Shown here: one piece after another, positions 8,498-17,520 of the stretch
How the letters are laid out: each line of letters opens with the position of its first letter
Numbering within the stretch: the first letter of the stretch is position 1
DNA from: Enterovibrio sp045679545
Lineage (GTDB): Bacteria > Pseudomonadota > Gammaproteobacteria > Enterobacterales > Vibrionaceae
Assembly: GCF_045679545.1 (NCBI RefSeq)
Contig: NZ_CP166195.1
Location: forward strand, 434,001 to 498,000
Reading direction: 5' to 3'
DNA length: 64,000 nt
The notes under the pieces: model-generated
Databases searched by the model: none
Seen by the model: only the letters and a program-made list of their open reading frames with translations
What the model was told of the DNA's origin: nothing
Translations under genes and position numbers: made by a program

Positions 8498-10228
8498 CTA
8501 GAACAAACCCACAATTTCACCGTTATCATCCAAGGAAATACTCAGCGCAGCAGGTTGTTTGGGCAAGCCAGGCATGGTCATTACATCACCACAAATCGCG
8601 ACCACAAAACCAGCCCCTGCCATCAAATGCAATTCACGCACAGGCAGAACATGATCCGTCGGTGCGCCCAGCATGTGAGGATCTGCGGTAAAGCTGTAAG
8701 GCGTTTTCGCGATACACACAGGCAGATAACCAAAGCCTTGTTGATGAATTTCATCCAACTGTTTTTGCGCGGCAATGTTGAATTGCACATCCGATGCGCC
8801 ATATAAGCGCGTGGCAATGGTACGGATTTTCTCGTCAATCGGCATCGCATCTTCGTAGAGAAACTTAACCTCTGGCGAGCCGCTGTCCAAAATCGCTTTA
8901 ACGCCTTGTGCGACGGCTTTGGCACCCGCACTGCCTTCCGCCCAGTGATGGGCTTCTTCCACTTTCGCACCTAATCCTAAACAAACTTCTTTAATCACCG
9001 TCAGTTCTTCGTCGGTGTCTGTTGGGAATCGGTTGATCGCCACCAGCGGGTTTAAGCCAAACTGCTGCATGTTTTCGATATGACGAACGAGGTTTCCCGC
9101 CCCCTTGGTAACAGCCTCAACATTTGGCGCATCAAGATCGCCTTTGCCGATTCCACCCTGCATTTTCAAAGCACGTACAGTACACACCAATACCGCAGCG
9201 TCGGGTTTTAGGCCTGACAATCGACACTTAATATCGATGAATTTTTCAGCCCCCAGATCCGCACCAAAGCCGGCTTCTGTGACCACGACATCGGTTAAAC
9301 CGAGCGCGGTGCGTGTCGCCATCACCGAGTTGCAACCATGAGCAATATTGGCGAATGGACCGCCGTGAATAAGCGCTGGGTTATGCTCAAGGGTTTGGAT
9401 TAAATTCGGTTGAATGGCTTCTTTAAGCAGCACCGTCATCGCACCATCAGCACCTAGTTCGCGTGCAGTCACTGTTTTGTTGTCACGGTTGCGCCCGATG
9501 ATGATATTTCCAAGTCGGCGCTGGAGATCTTTTCTATCATCAGCAAGACAAAGGATCGCCATGATTTCTGACGCGACAGTAATATCAAAACCAGATTCAC
9601 GGGGCTGACCATGAGCAGGCCCACCCAAACCAACCAAGGTATGGCGAAGTGCGCGATCATTCATGTCCATGACACGACGCCAAGAAATACGACGTGAATC
9701 CAGATTCAGCTCGTTGCCCCAGTGAATGTGGTTATCAATCAGCGCAGCCAGCAAGTTATGGGCAGATGTAATGGCGTGAAAATCCCCCGTGAAGTGCAAG
9801 TTCAAATCTTCCATTGGGATAGCTTGTGCACGCCCACCACCTGCCGCACCGCCTTTCACGCCAAAACATGGCCCAAGTGACGGTTCACGCAAACACACAC
9901 TGGCGCTCACGCCGATGGCGTTTAATGCGTCGGTTAACCCAATACTGGTGGTTGTTTTCCCTTCACCAGCAGGGGTAGGCGTAATCGCGGTCACCAATAC
10001 CAACTTGCCTTGCTTCTTTTTGGGATTGAGCTGCGCCAAATCCAGTTTGGCTTTGTAATGTCCATACGGAATGAGTGCATGTGCCGCGACGCCAAGTTTA
10101 CGCTGAGCCACTTCAAAGATGGGCCAAGGTTTTACTGCTCGCGCGATTTCGATATCCGGTGCGCCCGGAGGAGGTAACACTGTCATAGTTAATTCTGCCA
10201 GTACTGCATTATTTTGATTATTGGTCAT
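8498..10228 (-). CDS. fhs: Formate-tetrahydrofolate ligase
   Basis: A 576-residue enzyme that makes 10-formyl-tetrahydrofolate from formate, ATP and tetrahydrofolate in the cytoplasm. The ATP-binding P-loop TPTPAGEGKTTTSIGL (Lys about 91) and the downstream ITSAHNLLAALIDN and HGGPFANIAHGCNS blocks are typical of the family, and the length is close to the usual 555-560. The N-terminus is about 20 residues longer than common homologues. No good ribosome site precedes ATG 10228 and another ATG lies 14 codons in, so the start is uncertain. Near dimethylglycine and sarcosine demethylation genes, its likely job is to return formate derived from released formaldehyde to the folate pool (inference). 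Confidence 0.95.
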   Translation of the reverse strand: MTNNQNNAVLAELTMTVLPPPGAPDIEIARAVKPWPIFEVAQRKLGVAAHALIPYGHYKAKLDLAQLNPKKKQGKLVLVTAITPTPAGEGKTTTSIGLTDALNAIGVSASVCLREPSLGPCFGVKGGAAGGGRAQAIPMEDLNLHFTGDFHAITSAHNLLAALIDNHIHWGNELNLDSRRISWRRVMDMNDRALRHTLVGLGGPAHGQPRESGFDITVASEIMAILCLADDRKDLQRRLGNIIIGRNRDNKTVTARELGADGAMTVLLKEAIQPNLIQTLEHNPALIHGGPFANIAHGCNSVMATRTALGLTDVVVTEAGFGADLGAEKFIDIKCRLSGLKPDAAVLVCTVRALKMQGGIGKGDLDAPNVEAVTKGAGNLVRHIENMQQFGLNPLVAINRFPTDTDEELTVIKEVCLGLGAKVEEAHHWAEGSAGAKAVAQGVKAILDSGSPEVKFLYEDAMPIDEKIRTIATRLYGASDVQFNIAAQKQLDEIHQQGFGYLPVCIAKTPYSFTADPHMLGAPTDHVLPVRELHLMAGAGFVVAICGDVMTMPGLPKQPAALSISLDDNGEIVGLF

Positions 10229-10591
10229 TTGTACTCGAACTGCTTGTGAGTATGGGCTGTTTGCCCGTACCCAATATTCTTCATTTGCGACACTTTCTAA
10301 TCTTTTTGCTCACGGATATTGAACATTTCACGAGATCTATGGATTCAATCACGATAAATGTAGGTTTTTCTCTGGTGTTAATCACTGGGGGTCAAGTAGA
10401 CAGTAAGCGACAAGTAATTGGCTTGATACGGGTCAAACCAATAGATAGAGAAGCGTGATTATTTAAACAAAAACCGTAGGTTGAGTATTGTCAGGCGGGG
10501 GTAATTGCACGTGAGATAGCGACGCTGCAATGATTCCGACATACAATGGTCACGGACATTAAGCGCGTATTTTTGATGGAGAAGACAGATT
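10229..10591. other. Divergent intergenic region fhs / SGNH hydrolase
   Basis: The 363 bases hold the outward promoters of the two genes. I see no convincing riboswitch, operator or RNA gene. A small open frame (10246-10458) has no ribosome site and no recognisable features, and I did not accept it. Confidence 0.5.
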
Positions 10592-11233
10592 ATGCAACGG
10601 ATTCTATGCTTCGGTGATTCAAACACTTGGGGTTATAACCCTTCCAACGGCGAGCGATGGCCTGATGGCGTTCGCTGGACATCACGACTTCAACAACACC
10701 TCAATGAAGAATCGCAAAAGCCAACCGCTTGGTCTGTGATTGAAGAAGGCTTGAACGGACGCACCACCATGTGGAACGATGTGCTCAAACCGTACCGTGA
10801 CGGCAGCGCGGCTTTGCCAATGGTTTTACTGACGCATCGCCCGCTGGATTGGGTTGTCATCATGCTTGGCACGAATGATCTCAAATCTCAATACCCTTCA
10901 GAGCCCGCATGGATTGCAGAAGGCGTTCGAAAGTTAGTAGGTCAGGTTCGCGAAACCGACAACGCAGGGCAAACCACACCACAGATCCTTATTGTCTCTC
11001 CTGCTCCCATTCATGACGCCAACAACTGGGCGTCTGGTTTTATCAATGGGAGAGAGAAATCGCTACAATTGGCGTCATTTTTCAGCGCTGTTGCCAAAGA
11101 AGAAGGCTGCCATTTCCTAGACGCAGGGCAAGTATGCGAAGCCTCACCGATAGACGGTTTACACATAGATGCGCAAGGCCACGCCGAATTAGCCGCACTT
11201 CTTTCGAAAACGCTGCTCGACATAACAGCATGA
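10592..11233 (+). CDS. SGNH/GDSL-type esterase
   Basis: A 213-residue hydrolase of the SGNH superfamily. Block I is CFGDSNTWGYN (catalytic Ser), the Gly block lies around GLNGRTT, block III is MLGTNDLK (Asn), and block V is DGLHIDAQGH (Asp and His). The closest description is the arylesterase / acyl-CoA thioesterase-I-like group with block I FGDSNTWG. It has no signal peptide and is probably cytoplasmic. GGAGAAG precedes the ATG. The downstream lipocalin gene follows within 70 bases and may be co-transcribed. The substrate is unknown. Confidence 0.87.
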   Translation: MQRILCFGDSNTWGYNPSNGERWPDGVRWTSRLQQHLNEESQKPTAWSVIEEGLNGRTTMWNDVLKPYRDGSAALPMVLLTHRPLDWVVIMLGTNDLKSQYPSEPAWIAEGVRKLVGQVRETDNAGQTTPQILIVSPAPIHDANNWASGFINGREKSLQLASFFSAVAKEEGCHFLDAGQVCEASPIDGLHIDAQGHAELAALLSKTLLDITA

Positions 11234-11300
11234 TCTTAATAGATTTCGCCCACGTATGAAAAACAATCCTAAAGCATTCACAGCAATGAGAAGAAGAAAA

Positions 11301-11819
11301 ATGATGATTCGGACCCTTTTCGCCGCACTGTCACTACTGGTACTTACTGCTTGCCAGTCCATTCCCGACGGCATCACGCCTGTGAAGGGGTTCGACGAAC
11401 AACGCTATCTTGGCAAATGGTATGAAATTGCTCGTCTCGATCACAGCTTCGAGCGTGGTCTAAGCAATGTTACCGCCGAATACTCAGTGCGAGAAGATGG
11501 GGGGATTCGTGTGTTAAACCGTGGTTTTAACACAGAAGATCAAGAATGGTCTGATGCAGAAGGTCGAGCGTATTTCGTGGATGAGCGCGATACCGCGCAT
11601 TTGGAAGTCTCTTTCTTTGGTCCTTTCTTTTCATCCTACGTGGTGTTTGAGCTGGGAGATGGCTACGACTATGCATTCGTATCTGGTTACAACAAAGAGT
11701 ACCTTTGGCTTTTGGCGCGCACCCCCGTCGTTTCTGATGCTCTGTTGGCAGATTTTTTATCCATTGCAGAGGAAAAAGGCTTTAACATCAACGAGATTAT
11801 CTTCCCCGTTCAAGAGTAA
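11301..11819 (+). CDS. blc: Outer-membrane lipoprotein lipocalin (Blc type)
   Basis: Bacterial lipocalin of about 172 residues. The lipoprotein signal MMIRTLFAALSLLVLTAC ends in the lipobox LTAC with Cys18. The lipocalin signature GKWYEIARLDHSFERG begins about 20 residues into the mature part, and the short C-terminal helix is typical. Family members bind fatty acids or lysophospholipids at the outer membrane. I chose the paired ATG at 11301 (ribosome site GAGAAGAAG) instead of the in-frame ATG at 11256, because it puts the signal peptide at the N-terminus. It is followed by a stem-loop at 11828. Confidence 0.88.
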   Translation: MMIRTLFAALSLLVLTACQSIPDGITPVKGFDEQRYLGKWYEIARLDHSFERGLSNVTAEYSVREDGGIRVLNRGFNTEDQEWSDAEGRAYFVDERDTAHLEVSFFGPFFSSYVVFELGDGYDYAFVSGYNKEYLWLLARTPVVSDALLADFLSIAEEKGFNINEIIFPVQE

Positions 11820-11827
11820 TTTAAACC

Positions 11828-11861
11828 GAGCCTAATCTCCTTGTAATAAGAGATTGGGCTC
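11828..11861 (+). terminator. Stem-loop, probable terminator of blc
   Basis: A 12-bp stem (11828-11839 with 11850-11861, one G-U pair) lies 9 bases after the blc stop. It is not followed directly by a T run (CTTTTT only 12 bases on), so it may be a weak terminator or an mRNA-stabilising hairpin. Confidence 0.55.
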
Positions 11862-11977
11862 AACTTCCCGCTTTTTGACTAAATATTCTGCAAACTCGGT
11901 TGCCTTGAAAACAAAGGACTAAACTTCATCCTTCCTTTCTGATTAAATAGCCAAATACTAACAAGATAATCAATAAT

Positions 11978-12181
11978 ATGCCGATAACGACTGATACCCC
12001 AGCAATGCGAGATACACTTGCTCGCCTAAACCAAGATGCCATTGCCTCCATTGACACCAACGGAGAATGCAAGATCAAGGTCAATGATCTGTCTACCCTG
12101 CTTTCTGCTTATAAAATTGAGCTAAACAAAAACCGAGGGTTAAAAAAAGCAATGGGAAACGCAGCCAAGGCTGACGCTTAA
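11978..12181 (+). CDS. Small hypothetical protein, 67 residues
   Basis: I do not recognise a family. The product is soluble and charged, predicted mostly helical, with Lys-rich ends (KNRGLKKAMGNAAKADA at the C-terminus) and a single Cys. There is no signal peptide or membrane segment. The ribosome site is weak (an AT-rich stretch before ATG 11978). Codon use looks ordinary and it fills an otherwise empty gap, so it is probably real but could be spurious. Confidence 0.5.
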   Translation: MPITTDTPAMRDTLARLNQDAIASIDTNGECKIKVNDLSTLLSAYKIELNKNRGLKKAMGNAAKADA

Positions 12182-12290
12182 TTATCGATTTCTGCCCGAT
12201 TTCAATTTCAAATCACCACACTTCCCTTCACTTGGGCGCACAATAGTAGCGGTAAGTGGAGGAGCTGCTCACACAGCCAATTGAATGTTT

Positions 12291-12542
12291 TCACCTGTGC
12301 TTATATTGGGAAGGGCAATAGCCTCGACTGACCTCAGCGCCTCGTAACTTTAGGTGCTTGGTTTTGCGCCCTGAGACTCTCGAACGCCAAAGCCTAAAAC
12401 TACTGAGTTTTAATTGCTGTCGCATAAAACGAATCACGTCCGATTCGTTCATCCCAAATTGCTGTTCAATCGCCTCAAAGGGTGTCCGATCTTCCCATGC
12501 CATCTCAATGATTCTGGACTGATTTTCGTGGCTTAATGTCAT
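12291..12542 (-). CDS. TIGR03643 / DUF2805 family small protein
   Basis: An 83-residue protein. The N-terminal half (ENQSRIIEMAWEDRTPFEAI then EQQFGMNESDVIRFMR) is a helix-turn-helix-like segment. It is followed by a basic half (SFRLWRSRVSGRKTKHLKLR). This matches the TIGR03643/DUF2805 family of small proteins of unknown function widespread in Vibrionaceae and Alteromonadales. Nucleic-acid binding is plausible from the basic charge but not shown. It stands alone between two unrelated genes. Confidence 0.8.
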   Translation of the reverse strand: MTLSHENQSRIIEMAWEDRTPFEAIEQQFGMNESDVIRFMRQQLKLSSFRLWRSRVSGRKTKHLKLRGAEVSRGYCPSQYKHR

Positions 12543-12613
12543 CGTGGAGCATCCCGTTAGAAATACATTTTCTACGTTGACACACCAATTTTGGTTCAGT
12601 AACTACAGCGAGA

Positions 12614-13108
12614 TTACGCCTTCACTTGCTTAGAATGCTTATCAGCCACTTCCGAAGATTGGTTTGATTTGTCGTGAAGCCATCGTCCTGTTGCTTTCAT
12701 CAAGTAGCCGAACACACCACCAAGCAACAAAGACGGCACGACAAGTTGCCAGTCACCACCCGCTGCGAATGTCGCGCAACAACCAATGAAGGTGCCCGGA
12801 ATGTACCCCAGCCACGCTTTTTTCGCTTGGATACACATAAGGAAGGCCACAATAGCAGTAATCACATAGCCGACAATTTCTAACCCCACAAAAGTAGAGC
12901 TTTCGATAATGACCATCGCCCAAAATACGCCTGTCATGTTAGTCAACAAGCTACCTGCAAGTCCTTTCACGCCACCAGTTGGTGATGCAAAGTAACTGGT
13001 GCAACCCAAGAAACCCGCCCATGACAATAGGCCGAATGACATAGCAATCCAGCCCCATAGACCGGACAAAATGCCGGTTGTTAGTGAAATTGCGACTAAT
13101 GTACTCAT
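12614..13108 (-). CDS. DUF1097 family inner-membrane protein (YcdZ-like)
   Basis: An integral membrane protein of about 164 residues. It starts MSTLVAISLTTG and has five or six hydrophobic segments with Gly-rich turns (GFLGCTSYFASPTGG; LLLGGVFGYLMKATG), followed by a charged C-terminal tail. I assign it to the DUF1097 family, represented by E. coli YcdZ, of unknown function. I chose ATG at 13108 rather than the upstream in-frame ATG at 13159, because AGGTG lies upstream of it and the family begins at the first membrane segment. Confidence 0.78.
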   Translation of the reverse strand: MSTLVAISLTTGILSGLWGWIAMSFGLLSWAGFLGCTSYFASPTGGVKGLAGSLLTNMTGVFWAMVIIESSTFVGLEIVGYVITAIVAFLMCIQAKKAWLGYIPGTFIGCCATFAAGGDWQLVVPSLLLGGVFGYLMKATGRWLHDKSNQSSEVADKHSKQVKA

Positions 13109-13604
13109 ACTATTTCTAACACCTAACTGCGGAAGCTCCGCGATTGGTTTTAGCCTCACTTAAAATCAAGTAAGCATACTATGGGAGAACAGCCTTCCTC
13201 TTAATGACCTCCATCACATTAATGATGTATGAGAGCAAGCAGGAATCATTAAAAATTAATTTAAATCACAAAAGCAACAATAAAGGTTATTAATGAAAAG
13301 ACACTTTAAAGCCCAAAATTTCCCATCATCATTATTTTTACCTCTCACTTAACATACTCAACTTGCTCGCCAATGAACCAACAACAAACCTAGCGTCGAA
13401 CACCAAGCAAGATCACCAACACCAGTTATTGGTGCAAAGCCACTACGAGACAAAGCGATGCACACTCATCACCAAATCACACCCATCAGTTCAAGTTGTT
13501 GAATCTTTCTTGGGTTGTGGCACATCAAGAGATACGTTCTAATCAAGCTCTGTATCTTGCGTGTAGCATTCACGCTATTTGCCTTCGCCAAGGATTGCTA
13601 ACTG
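13109..13604. other. AT-rich intergenic region without a clear gene
   Basis: About 500 bases between the divergent DUF1097 and EamA genes, clearly richer in A and T than its neighbours (13200-13350). It must hold two promoters. I see no stem-loop with a T tract, no repeat family and no convincing coding frame. Confidence 0.5.
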
Positions 13605-14480
13605 ATGTTGAAAAGCACTATCCCGTTTATTTTCGTGTTGCTGTGGAGTACGGGCTTTGTTGGCGCAAAATTTGGCCTGCTGGACTCGAACGCAGCTACA
13701 TTCCTTTTGATTCGCATGGTGCTTAACGTGCTGGTGTTCTTGGTTATTCTGGCCGTAATGAAACCTGTCATGCCCAAGGGCAAGATGCTTGTTCATGCGC
13801 TGGTGTCCGGGTTCTTGATTCACGGATTTTACTTAGGCGGCGTATTTGGTGCGATTCAGTTGGGCATGCCTGCGGGCTTGTCATCTTTGCTGGTAGGGTT
13901 TCAGCCTATTCTCACCGCGGTGATTGTCGTGAATACCTCAGCGGAAAGGCTCAGCTTCTCGCAATGGCTAGGGCTTGTTGCGGGCATCATTGGAATTGCT
14001 TTTGTCGTACAAGGGAAAATGAGCTGGGGTATGGATGCGCAACCGCTTTATGCCTACATATTCATTGGCTCTGCACTGCTTGGTATTACTTTCGGCACCT
14101 TGTACCAGAAACGCTTTTGTCAGGGCATGAACTTGGTGGCCTCGGCCATGTGGCAATATGTCGCGGCAGCTATCGTATTCTTGCCTGTCGTTTGGTTCGT
14201 CCAAGGTTTTCATGTGACTTGGACACTCACTTTTACGCTGACGATGCTTTGGTCCGTGCTCGTGCTTTCCGTTGTGGCTGTCTTGTTGTATCTCTATATG
14301 GTCGGTCAAGGTGCGGCATCCAAAGTCACGTCATACATCTATCTTGTTCCACCGCTGGCAGCCATTCAAGGTTGGCTATTTTTCGATGAAGCCTTTTCAG
14401 CCGCAACATTGATCGGCTTTGCCTGTTGTGCGCTGGCGGTGTATTTGGTGATGAAAGCGCCAAAGCTTTCATTGGGCTAA
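13605..14480 (+). CDS. EamA/DMT-superfamily transporter
   Basis: A 291-residue inner-membrane protein with about ten hydrophobic segments in two repeated halves, the pattern of the drug/metabolite transporter superfamily (EamA domains about 3-135 and 145-285). The N-terminal LLWSTGFVGAKFG motif is typical. The substrate cannot be inferred. AAGGA lies ten bases before the start. It is followed after 94 bases by the AstE/AspA-family gene on the same strand. Confidence 0.88.
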   Translation: MLKSTIPFIFVLLWSTGFVGAKFGLLDSNAATFLLIRMVLNVLVFLVILAVMKPVMPKGKMLVHALVSGFLIHGFYLGGVFGAIQLGMPAGLSSLLVGFQPILTAVIVVNTSAERLSFSQWLGLVAGIIGIAFVVQGKMSWGMDAQPLYAYIFIGSALLGITFGTLYQKRFCQGMNLVASAMWQYVAAAIVFLPVVWFVQGFHVTWTLTFTLTMLWSVLVLSVVAVLLYLYMVGQGAASKVTSYIYLVPPLAAIQGWLFFDEAFSAATLIGFACCALAVYLVMKAPKLSLG

Positions 14481-14574
14481 TGGCTTTCATTGCGTGAATT
14501 GCTTTTATTGGGTGAAATGATGGATGCTGTATCCATGACCTCTCACGCTTAACCGACTATAAAGACACGTATTT

Positions 14575-15573
14575 ATGAAATTTATTGAAGGTAATCAAAT
14601 CGACGGCCTGGCCGTGATCAGCTCGCTAGATGTGACTCAGCTAAATGCCGGACAACACAAATTCTGGTTCCGAGCCGCCACCGATGCACTAGGCCAATCC
14701 CAGCACCTGCCTGTGTGGGTGTTCAAAGGCGAAACAGCGGGCAAGAAGATGGTCATTACTGCGGGCGTTCATGGTGATGAATACAACGGCGTACTCGCTG
14801 CACAAGCCATTGCCCGTTTTTTGAAAGGCAAAGAGATCGCGGGTTGCATTACCATCGTTCCCACCGTGAATCTGTCTGGACTCATTAACCACAACCGCAA
14901 TTTCTTCTCCTCAGATCCCGATCTTTCTGGTGGCAATCTCAATCGCCATTTCCCGGGCAATGCTAACGGCAATGAGCCGCAACGCTACGTCCACAATATT
15001 TGGCACAAGGTGTTAAAACCCAATGCCGATTTGGCCATTGACCTCCACACCCAAACCACAGGCTTAGCCTATCCGCTGTATGTGTTTGCAGATTTTCGCC
15101 TCAAGGACGCCCTTCAAATGGCGCGGCTGATGAATCCGGATGCGCTGTTGAACGACCCCGGTGACCCGGGCATTTTAGAAACCGTATGGAATGAAAATCA
15201 TATTCCTAGCATCACGGTGGAGATTGGGGTGGGACGCTATACCGACTCGGCGATGATCACGCGTGCAGTCGATGGTGCCATCAACATCTTTAGATATTAC
15301 CAATTACTTGATGACGCTCCTAAAACGATAAAACCGACCCTTGAGAGCACTCGTGTCACCAGTATTTCTGCGGTTCAAGGTGGGTTTATTTTGCCCCACG
15401 TTTCGCTCATGCAGCCTGTTGAAAAAGACCAACTCCTTGCCTTGCATTACGACAGCTTCGGCGAAGAGGTGCATGAGTACCGCGCACCTGAAGCCGGCGT
15501 GGTGCTCAGCCACAATGTCGAATCTCTTCGCGCAGCGGGCTCGTTAGTTATTCGTCTGATTCATCCAGAATAA
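14575..15573 (+). CDS. Succinylglutamate desuccinylase / aspartoacylase family protein
   Basis: A 332-residue zinc hydrolase-like protein of the AstE/AspA group (M14 fold). The metal motif is AGVHGDEYNG (His and Glu), the third ligand is in AIDLHTQTT, and VEIGVGRY may hold the catalytic Glu. The C-terminal beta domain (about 255-330) is the usual one. Family members remove acyl groups from N-acyl amino acids. The substrate is unknown: no arginine-succinyltransferase genes are nearby and no ectoine genes are seen, so neither AstE nor DoeB can be claimed. Confidence 0.85.
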   Translation: MKFIEGNQIDGLAVISSLDVTQLNAGQHKFWFRAATDALGQSQHLPVWVFKGETAGKKMVITAGVHGDEYNGVLAAQAIARFLKGKEIAGCITIVPTVNLSGLINHNRNFFSSDPDLSGGNLNRHFPGNANGNEPQRYVHNIWHKVLKPNADLAIDLHTQTTGLAYPLYVFADFRLKDALQMARLMNPDALLNDPGDPGILETVWNENHIPSITVEIGVGRYTDSAMITRAVDGAINIFRYYQLLDDAPKTIKPTLESTRVTSISAVQGGFILPHVSLMQPVEKDQLLALHYDSFGEEVHEYRAPEAGVVLSHNVESLRAAGSLVIRLIHPE

Positions 15574-15610
15574 GTGGCACTGACTGCGCCCATACGAAAT
15601 CAAAGTGAGT

Positions 15611-15625
15611 GTGTCAGATTGAGAG
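15611..15625. promoter_or_regulatory. Candidate SypG-binding site upstream of the sypL-like gene
   Basis: On the minus strand it reads CTCTCAATCTGACAC, the same YTNTCA-N3-TGANA layout as at the other syp promoters in this window. It lies 104 bases upstream of the -24 element, farther than the 62-73 seen elsewhere, with a terminator in between. Confidence 0.5.
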
Positions 15626-15635
15626 TCAAAATCGG

Positions 15636-15665
15636 AAAGCCGCGCCTTTCGTGCGCGGTTTTCTC
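15636..15665 (+). terminator. Rho-independent terminator upstream of the syp region
   Basis: Stem CCGCGC/GCGCGG (15640-15645 with 15653-15658) is followed by TTTTCT. It closes the AstE/AspA-like transcript. Confidence 0.75.
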
Positions 15666-15728
15666 TTGTCACGTTCACTAAAAAAATTAATTGCATGATT
15701 TTTATGGTTTTTATTTCTCAGCAGTATT

Positions 15729-15744
15729 TGGCACATCCTTTGCT
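15729..15744 (+). promoter_or_regulatory. Sigma-54 (-24/-12) promoter of the sypL-like gene
   Basis: TGGCACATCCTTTGCT matches the sigma-54 consensus TGGCACG-N4-TTGCW with the invariant GG and GC correctly spaced. Transcription should begin near 15756, which excludes the TTG codon at 15752 as a start and supports ATG 15779. Confidence 0.85.
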
Positions 15745-15778
15745 CTAACCATTGCATCAATCAACAAGAGCATGGGTG

Positions 15779-17263
15779 ATGCAAATACTTGACTGGATAG
15801 GCACACAGCGAGAACTATTACTCACGCGAATGAAAACCCATTTTGTTCATGTCACTGCGATATTTGTCGCCTTAACGTGCGTGATCTGGTTACTCATTCC
15901 CCATCCTGTCATTCCATTGGTAGTTGGTCTTTTACCTCTCGCGCTTCTCATCACGTTATCTCAACCTGTGATGCTGGGGCTATTGTTCATCGCCTTTTCC
16001 TTCTTTCGTCTCCATGAAGCGTTCCCACAGTTGTATTCATTGAAAATCCCGCTGATGTTGTCGCTAGGCACGCTGACTACACTGGCGTGGCACATTGGGC
16101 TAAGTGGCAAAATTAAGATGTTCCATAGCAAGGAACTCAACGCCTTTTATGTGTTTCTCGCCCTCGTCACCATCGGAATCCCGCTTTCTGGCAATGCGGG
16201 GGAAGCGTTCGCGTACTACAAAGATACCTATGTCAAAATCGGTATCATGACGCCCGCACTGGCATGGTTGCTCTGTCATGCGAAACACTATCGCAACGCC
16301 TTGATTATGATTGTCGCCTCTGGCCTGTCGGTCGCAATGGTGACTCTTTTTAACAAGATGAACGGTATCGGCATGGTCGAAGAAACACGGGTGACGGTCG
16401 GTCGAGACATAGGCTCTGTGCTTGGCGATCCTAACGATTTGGCGCTGGTACTTTTATTCCCTTTCTCTTTCGCGGTGAGTATTGCTATCACCGACGGGTT
16501 ATCCAAAAAAGCACGTTTGATAGGTTTACTGACTGCAATTGCCCTTTTTTCCGCCATTATCGCGACACAAAGCCGCGGAGGAATATTGGGTATTCTTTCC
16601 GCACTCGGCACCATTGCTTGGCGACGAGTGAAGTCCAAAGCCTTGCTGTTCTCTGTGGGTGGCCTATTGTGCTTGATCTTGTTTATGGTGGCGGGGATCA
16701 ACGACCGTCAATCTGGTGGGGCAGCAGAAGATGGGTTAGATGAGTCAGCTAAAGGGCGTCTGTACGCGTGGGAAGCCGCCTTTTTTATGGCCGTGGACAA
16801 CCCATTGTCAGGTGTTGGCCTGAATAACTTCTATTTCAATTATTTCTTCTACTCACCACATTGGGATGGACTGAATCATGCGGTTCACAGTACATGGTTC
16901 GGGGTGCTTGGCGAGACCGGATTTTTAGGCTTAGCAGCCTTCCTAACCATGACATTTATCGTGTTTAGATCAGCGCAAAAAACCGTCTACCTCGTGGTTC
17001 AAAAACCCGATGTTTACCCACCTGTCGTGCGTAGCATTTCCGAAGGGCTGTTTTCCGGCATGATCGCGTTCTGTGTGTCAGGCACATTCCTAACACAAGG
17101 TTTTACTTGGCCTATCTACATTCTGGTTGCGCTAACCGCCTCGGTTGCGCACTACGTGAAGAAAACGGAAGCGTCTTTGGCGGACGTACCGTTAGCAAAA
17201 ACAACGCAACAAGAGAGTGAACTCAACACCGAATCAAACCAGCCAACGAAAAAACACTCATGA
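15779..17263 (+). CDS. sypL: O-antigen ligase/polymerase-like membrane protein, probable relocated SypL
   Basis: An inner-membrane protein of about 494 residues with roughly ten hydrophobic segments and a large periplasmic loop containing LYAWEAAFFMAVDNPLSGVG and HAVHSTWFGVLGETG. This is the Wzy_C (O-antigen ligase/polymerase) pattern. In Vibrio fischeri the corresponding gene sypL lies between sypK and sypM. Here that position is empty and this gene sits just upstream of sypA with its own sigma-54 promoter, so I read it as sypL moved within the cluster. Its likely role is to polymerise or ligate the syp polysaccharide repeat. Start ATG 15779 is chosen because upstream candidates precede the predicted transcription start. 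The C-terminal tail is hydrophilic (QQESELNTESNQPTKK). Confidence 0.8.
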   Translation: MQILDWIGTQRELLLTRMKTHFVHVTAIFVALTCVIWLLIPHPVIPLVVGLLPLALLITLSQPVMLGLLFIAFSFFRLHEAFPQLYSLKIPLMLSLGTLTTLAWHIGLSGKIKMFHSKELNAFYVFLALVTIGIPLSGNAGEAFAYYKDTYVKIGIMTPALAWLLCHAKHYRNALIMIVASGLSVAMVTLFNKMNGIGMVEETRVTVGRDIGSVLGDPNDLALVLLFPFSFAVSIAITDGLSKKARLIGLLTAIALFSAIIATQSRGGILGILSALGTIAWRRVKSKALLFSVGGLLCLILFMVAGINDRQSGGAAEDGLDESAKGRLYAWEAAFFMAVDNPLSGVGLNNFYFNYFFYSPHWDGLNHAVHSTWFGVLGETGFLGLAAFLTMTFIVFRSAQKTVYLVVQKPDVYPPVVRSISEGLFSGMIAFCVSGTFLTQGFTWPIYILVALTASVAHYVKKTEASLADVPLAKTTQQESELNTESNQPTKKHS

Positions 17264-17272
17264 CAGAGTGTT

Positions 17273-17306
17273 GATATACCCAAACAGCCTCAAGATGCTT
17301 GGGTAT
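17273..17306. repeat. Palindromic intergenic repeat, Vibrio type
   Basis: ATACCCAA (17276-17283) pairs with TTGGGTAT (17299-17306) around a TCAAGATGC core. Short palindromes of this kind are common between genes in Vibrio genomes as I recall them. A degenerate copy may be present at about 27903-27942. It lies right after the sypL-like stop and could act as a weak terminator. Confidence 0.55.
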
Positions 17307-17520
17307 TCACGCTCTGTATACAGTGTGGCGAGGCGTGAAAACGTTTCAGTTTCAAGATCTAACATCCCCTTCTCGCGCCACGCAGTGTCACTTTCCGCAG
17401 TTTGAAACTATCTTTAAATATGGACAGGTGATCAATTTTGAAGACAGATTTTGAAATGACGAGTTTGTTAAGAAATGAACGAGAAACAAAGTGATGCCCA
17501 ACAGGTATTTCCCAAATTCA

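Noticed and set aside
10246..10458. 70-residue open frame between fhs and the SGNH hydrolase
   Set aside because: No ribosome site, no recognisable features, and it occupies the divergent promoter region.
13496..13726. 76-residue open frame overlapping the start of the EamA transporter
   Set aside because: Overlaps a well-supported gene in another frame and lacks a ribosome site.
14575..15573. AstE or ectoine-hydrolysis DoeB assignment for the AstE/AspA-like protein
   Set aside because: Neither arginine-succinyltransferase nor ectoine degradation genes are nearby; only the superfamily can be supported.
16566..16700. Second sigma-54 or SypG site inside coding sequence
   Set aside because: Short GG...GC coincidences occur in coding regions; none has both a full -24/-12 match and an upstream 15-bp site.
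17217..17405. 62-residue open frame overlapping the end of the sypL-like gene
   Set aside because: Out of frame with sypL, crosses the palindromic repeat, and no features support it.
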